A stretch of 42,388 nt of DNA from UKL13-2 sp038236905 (GTDB lineage: Bacteria; Pseudomonadota; Gammaproteobacteria; Burkholderiales; Usitatibacteraceae). This document shows, one piece after another, positions 39,171 through 42,388 of the stretch. The stretch lies in assembly GCA_038236905.1 (NCBI GenBank), contig JBBRZG010000012.1, positions 1-42,388 of the forward strand, written 5' to 3'. The stretch's first letter is position 1. Each line of letters opens with the position of its first letter. The translations under genes and the position numbers were made by a program. Below the pieces are notes generated by a model. The model saw nothing but the letters and a program-made list of their open reading frames with translations, ran no database searches and was not told the origin of the DNA.

Positions 39171-39821
39171 TTAGATCCAATAAGCAGAACGAGTCATAAA
39201 GTTTGAGACCAGTTTCATCGCTGCCCGCACTGGTGCGGGGAGATTGGCCGCTCCATGGGCTTTTCCGGTTTGCCCGTGATGAATTTCATCTTCGCGCATG
39301 GCCTCTAGTATTTTTCGGCTGCGGCTGTCGGCCTCCGGCAATCTGCCCAAGTGATCACTTAGATGTGCCTCAACTTGGCGCTCGGTTTCAACTAAAAAGC
39401 CCATGCTCCATTTATCGCCCAGTAACCCAGACGCGACCCCAAGGGCAAATGACCCCGCGTAAAAAATCGGATTCAGGCGGCTGGGAGAGCCGCCGAGCTC
39501 ACTCAAGCGCGTCTCACACCAAGCAAGGTGGTCACGCTCTTCGCGCGCGGCTTGTTGCAGTACCGCCCGAGTCTCAGGGGTTTTGGCAACGAGCGATTGT
39601 CCCTGATAGAGGGCCTGCGCCGACACTTCGCCAGCATGGTTCACGCGCATAAGGCGTGCAGATTCCAGGTTTATATCTCCGGACAAGCTCTGATCCACCG
39701 TTGTCATGGTTGTACCAGCGGAGCTAGCGCCTGCAGGCAGGGGACGCACGGCATGCGTGGATGCAAAGGTCGTTCTCAAACCTGTATCAATTTCACAAAT
39801 TAAGCGATCAATTATGTTCAT
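39171..39821 (-). CDS. coq7: 2-polyprenyl-3-methyl-6-methoxy-1,4-benzoquinone monooxygenase
   Basis: A 216-residue di-iron hydroxylase of ubiquinone synthesis (Coq7/UbiF replacement in betaproteobacteria), peripheral to the inner membrane. The di-iron ligands lie in ESARLMRVNHAGEVSAQALY, REERDHLAWCETRL, VETERQVEAHLSDHL and MREDEIHHGQTG. ATG 39821 is chosen; an upstream GTG six codons earlier lacks a ribosome site. Single gene, convergent with the osmC-like gene. Confidence 0.94.
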   Translation of the reverse strand: MNIIDRLICEIDTGLRTTFASTHAVRPLPAGASSAGTTMTTVDQSLSGDINLESARLMRVNHAGEVSAQALYQGQSLVAKTPETRAVLQQAAREERDHLAWCETRLSELGGSPSRLNPIFYAGSFALGVASGLLGDKWSMGFLVETERQVEAHLSDHLGRLPEADSRSRKILEAMREDEIHHGQTGKAHGAANLPAPVRAAMKLVSNFMTRSAYWI

Positions 39822-39851
39822 GTTTAAATTATAAGGCACTGAAAAACAAAA

Positions 39852-39871
39852 CGGGCACCCGAAGGTGCCCG
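39852..39871 (-). terminator. Porin gene terminator
   Basis: CGGGCACC and GGTGCCCG form a perfect 8-bp stem with a CGAA loop. On the minus strand it is followed by TTTTGTTTTT, beyond the porin stop. Confidence 0.85.
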
Positions 39872-39930
39872 CTGTTAGCTAGTTACTTAATACTTTTTTA
39901 GGTATTTTTTTCTAAGATTTTGAAAAATGC

Positions 39931-41043
39931 TTAAAACAGATGACGGATACCGAACGAGAAGCCTTTTGGATCTTGGTCAGGAGCAACGCCTAAACGATCG
40001 CCAGCGATATCAGCTTGGCCGTTGGTGTTGTTTTTGACTTCGGCGTACTGCGCCAATGCAAAGGTGCGACGTGAGAAGTTGTACTGGTAAGCAAAAACGT
40101 TTTGGTACGATTTCGCATCTGCCGGACGTGCTGCGGTACCAACTGTCGAGAACGTGCCGTCTTTTCCGCGTTGATGTTGGAAAATAAACTGGCTCTTACC
40201 CATTGTATAAATCGCGTTATACAACTGCGCAGTGCTACCGTTTTTACGGCTAGCGTTACCACTCAATGGATTTTCTTTCAGGTAAAACTGGGCTGTCGCG
40301 CCAAGTTTTACAGGGCCAATCGTAAAGGTACCAAATACGGCCTGGCCTTTTTCACGTGCACCTGCAATATTTTGCAATGGAGCAAGGCCGGAAGCCGCTT
40401 GGTATGCTCTCCACTGATCTCTATGGCGTTCCCAAGCATAGCCAACATAGATTGGGCCTTGGGTATAAGTCGCGCTGAAAGACAGCGACGATGGATTTAC
40501 AGTGGCTGTTTTGCCTTCGTTAGTGGCGTATGATGCGCGCGCCTGAAAACCTGACAAGTTAGGCGACCAGTATTGAACAACGTTTTGCTCGCGACGATCA
40601 AAGTTTCCGCGATCAAGGCCCACAGCAGTATCAGCACCAATCGTCAAATCACCAAATGCATCAACGGCAATTAACGCTGATTTGAACGGAGTGTCCCAAC
40701 GACCAAGCAGCACGCTACCGAAGTCGCCTTGCAAACCAACTGCGCTATTGCGGTTAGCAAATGTTGAGTTATTCGAATCAAGACGGAAGCTGGTTTCCAA
40801 CTGGAAGAAAGCCTTCAAGCCGCCGCCCAAATCTTCGGTTCCACGAACGCCGAGGAAAGATGAGTGGTCGGTAACACGGCTACGGGTGCCTAGTGGAGCG
40901 GCAGTGCCGCCGTCCGCTTTGACCGATTCAAAGGTCGCAAAAGCACGGCCATATAGCGTTACAGGATTAGACGTCTGCGCCATGGCGGCGAGCGGTGCCA
41001 GCGTGGCGCCAGCAACTGCCAGGGCGATTAATTTCTTCTTCAT
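39931..41043 (-). CDS. Gram-negative trimeric porin
   Basis: 370 residues from ATG 41043, preceded by AAAGGAG at good spacing; the open frame upstream is not coding. A signal peptide (KKLIALAVAGATLAPLAAMA) precedes QTSNPVTLYGRAFATFESVK. The body is a 16-strand-type general porin of betaproteobacteria: SFLGVRGTEDLGGGLKAFFQ, LETSF, AVGLQGDFGSVLLGRWDTPF, the DRREQNVVQYWSP constriction-loop region, and a C-terminal FSFGIRHLF ending in phenylalanine, as the BAM signal requires. It allows diffusion of small solutes across the outer membrane. Confidence 0.95.
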   Translation of the reverse strand: MKKKLIALAVAGATLAPLAAMAQTSNPVTLYGRAFATFESVKADGGTAAPLGTRSRVTDHSSFLGVRGTEDLGGGLKAFFQLETSFRLDSNNSTFANRNSAVGLQGDFGSVLLGRWDTPFKSALIAVDAFGDLTIGADTAVGLDRGNFDRREQNVVQYWSPNLSGFQARASYATNEGKTATVNPSSLSFSATYTQGPIYVGYAWERHRDQWRAYQAASGLAPLQNIAGAREKGQAVFGTFTIGPVKLGATAQFYLKENPLSGNASRKNGSTAQLYNAIYTMGKSQFIFQHQRGKDGTFSTVGTAARPADAKSYQNVFAYQYNFSRRTFALAQYAEVKNNTNGQADIAGDRLGVAPDQDPKGFSFGIRHLF

Positions 41044-41355
41044 CACAAATCTCCTTTGGGGGGGGTTAAATTGAGGCTTTCTAATTTTCAGAAACTGCAT
41101 AAACCTCTTGAGGCAGAAGGTGCCGCCGAAGTCGCCAAGCAAAAAATGCAAACGACGTCCTTCATACAACTATTCCGCGACTACTCTGCACTGCCATTGA
41201 ATCTATCTGAAATTTAAGATGATCCTTTGGCAACGGCTAACATATTGCCAAATTTGAGGCCTTAGCTCAAGCACACGCGGCTTATTTATCCTTGGAAGAT
41301 GAATGCTGTTGCTTTTGCGCAACATCTCCGCTGGGAATGAATTAACCGCCAGACG
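41044..41355. promoter_or_regulatory. Porin upstream region
   Basis: 312 bp between the porin start and the trpC stop on the same strand. I see no gene. It probably holds the porin promoter and a long leader. The ribosome site AAAGGAG is preceded by a C-run, which appears as a G-run at about 41057-41064 on the plus strand. Confidence 0.35.
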
Positions 41356-42174
41356 CTATAGCTTGCCACTGAAAAGTGACAGTAGTGCTTCACCGGGATC
41401 CGTTTTTTCCATGAGCGAACCGCCAATAAGGTAAGTGTTCACTCCCGCTATAGACATCATTTCCACTGCCTCTGGCGTGCTTATGCCGCTTTCGGTTACT
41501 AAAATTCGATCATGCGGGACATGGCGTATTAAGCTAAGAGTGGTATTTAAATCGGTGACAAACCGGGTCAAGTCCCGGTTGTTGATACCAATTAGCGGCG
41601 TTTTCAGCATCAGCGCTTGCGCAAGCTCGATATCTGAATGCGATTCGGCCAAAACTGCCAGCCCCAACGATTGCGCGAGCGCCTCAAGTTCCAAAAATTG
41701 TGCGATGCCAAGTGCGCCCATGATGAACAGCACTGCATCGGCGCCCGTCACCCTGGCTTCAACGATCTGGTAGGCGTCCACAATAAAATCTTTGCGAATG
41801 ACCGGTAATCCGCAAGCGCCACGGGCCGCGATTAAATCGTCAGTGCAACCTTGAAAATAATCGTGATCGGTAAGCACCGACAAACACGCCGCGCCATGCG
41901 CCTCGTAGCTTTTGGCAAAGCGCGCAGGATCAAACTGCTGAGACTCGTTCTCGAGTCGTGCGCGGAAGACGCCGGCGCTGGGGCTTGCCTTTTTTATTTC
42001 TGCAATAACGGCAGCTTTTCCCGCCGCGTGTTTGGCACGAATGGCCCCGACAAAATCTCTCACGGGCGGCGCATCAGCCACACGCGCTTGTAATTCGGTC
42101 ATGGAGAGTCGCGTCTTCGCTGCGGCAACCTCGACATACTTCGTCGCGAGTATTTTTTTAAGAATATCTGACAC
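41356..42174 (-). CDS. trpC: Indole-3-glycerol phosphate synthase
   Basis: 272 residues if started at GTG 42174 (SDILKKILATKYVEVAAAKT), which matches the usual N-terminus; the frame is open 20 codons further, without an ATG. TrpC motifs are AVIAEIKKASPSAGVFRA, ACLSVLTDHDYFQG, LPVIRKDFIVDAYQIVEARV, GADAVLFIMGAL, AESHSD, IGINNRDL and VTESGIST. The enzyme closes the indole ring in tryptophan synthesis. It lies about 100 bp behind trpD on the same strand. Confidence 0.93.
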   Translation of the reverse strand: MSDILKKILATKYVEVAAAKTRLSMTELQARVADAPPVRDFVGAIRAKHAAGKAAVIAEIKKASPSAGVFRARLENESQQFDPARFAKSYEAHGAACLSVLTDHDYFQGCTDDLIAARGACGLPVIRKDFIVDAYQIVEARVTGADAVLFIMGALGIAQFLELEALAQSLGLAVLAESHSDIELAQALMLKTPLIGINNRDLTRFVTDLNTTLSLIRHVPHDRILVTESGISTPEAVEMMSIAGVNTYLIGGSLMEKTDPGEALLSLFSGKL

Positions 42175-42270
42175 GATAAGGGGACTTGGATTGGTGGTTG
42201 TTGATGTGTTGGTGAAGCGAATATCAAATAGCAAGTAATGAGTTTAAATTTTTGGCTTAAGTCGGTGATG

Positions 42271-42388
42271 TCAATTTTTGATGGCGGAGGTGAACTTCAC
42301 TAATTCATCAAGCTTGGCGCGCGCTTTGCCGCTTTCAATCATTTCGCGAGCCTTGGTGACTCCGCCCCATAAATCATTCGCCAGCCCG
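42271..42388 (-). CDS. trpD: Anthranilate phosphoribosyltransferase, C-terminal end (partial)
   Basis: The last 38 residues are in the window (GLANDLWGGVTKAREMIESG, then KARAKLDELVKFTSAIKN, stop at 42271-42273). This matches the TrpD C-terminus (GVxxAREAIxSGxARxKLxxLVxFTxxL). It precedes trpC, as in the usual trpD-trpC order. The body of the gene lies outside the window. Confidence 0.85.
   Translation of the reverse strand, partial: GLANDLWGGVTKAREMIESGKARAKLDELVKFTSAIKN

Overview
The window is a stretch of Gram-negative, almost certainly betaproteobacterial (Burkholderiales-like) chromosome. The right three quarters (about 10.9-42.4 kb) is ordinary core genome. It has rplM-rpsI, a DUF6776-bactofilin-erpA block, murJ, ribF-ileS-lspA, coq7, a Gram-negative porin, plsY/folB, trpD-trpC and a type IV pilus minor-pilin operon. 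The left quarter (1-10.9 kb) is accessory DNA. It is AT-richer, full of small ORFs and decayed insertion sequences, and is closed on the right by a tyrosine integrase next to a tRNA-Thr gene.

Region 1-3.7 kb is a double-glycine peptide (bacteriocin-type) locus. It starts with the last 32 residues of what looks like a peptide-exporting ABC transporter. Five short genes follow with canonical GG/GA leaders (244, 2394, 2583, 2826, 3611). They are interleaved with three small unknown membrane proteins (506, 3049, 3319) that are the natural candidates for immunity proteins. Peptides 3 and 4 look like a homologous pair. The promoter and leader of peptide 1 are duplicated 2,150 bp downstream in front of the broken peptide 2, and an abnormal IS3-family element lies between the copies. 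Region 3.7-7.8 kb holds decayed IS3 transposases, a GNAT acetyltransferase fragment, two small unknown membrane proteins, a membrane-anchored MutS-family ATPase and a decayed tyrosine recombinase.

Region 7.8-11.1 kb looks like an integrative unit: a winged-helix/nuclease-like 'replication-relaxation' type protein, a 550-bp GC-rich stretch packed with perfect nested, and in one place mutually exclusive, inverted repeats, then an integrase and tRNA-Thr(TGT). The packed inverted-repeat element has no credible protein-coding content. It is the best candidate here for something undescribed: either a large structured RNA or a folded DNA origin/transfer site.

From 11.1 kb the layout is as follows. 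A pilE-fimT-pilV-pilW-pilX-pilY1 operon (+) converges on ispH (-) at a bidirectional terminator. A long leftward operon murJ-ribF-ileS-lspA-sulfite-oxidase-like gene follows, with most junctions overlapping or nearly so, and rpsT is divergent from it. Next come mutY and tRNA-Gly(CCC), a DUF3034 outer-membrane protein with a secreted truncated haemoglobin, plsY divergent from folB-DUF2905, a luciferase-domain small protein, DUF2784 and a large secreted zinc metalloprotease. The window ends with erpA-bactofilin-DUF6776, rplM-rpsI, osmC-like, coq7, a porin and trpD-trpC.

All family names come from reading motifs in the sequence by eye; no database search was run.
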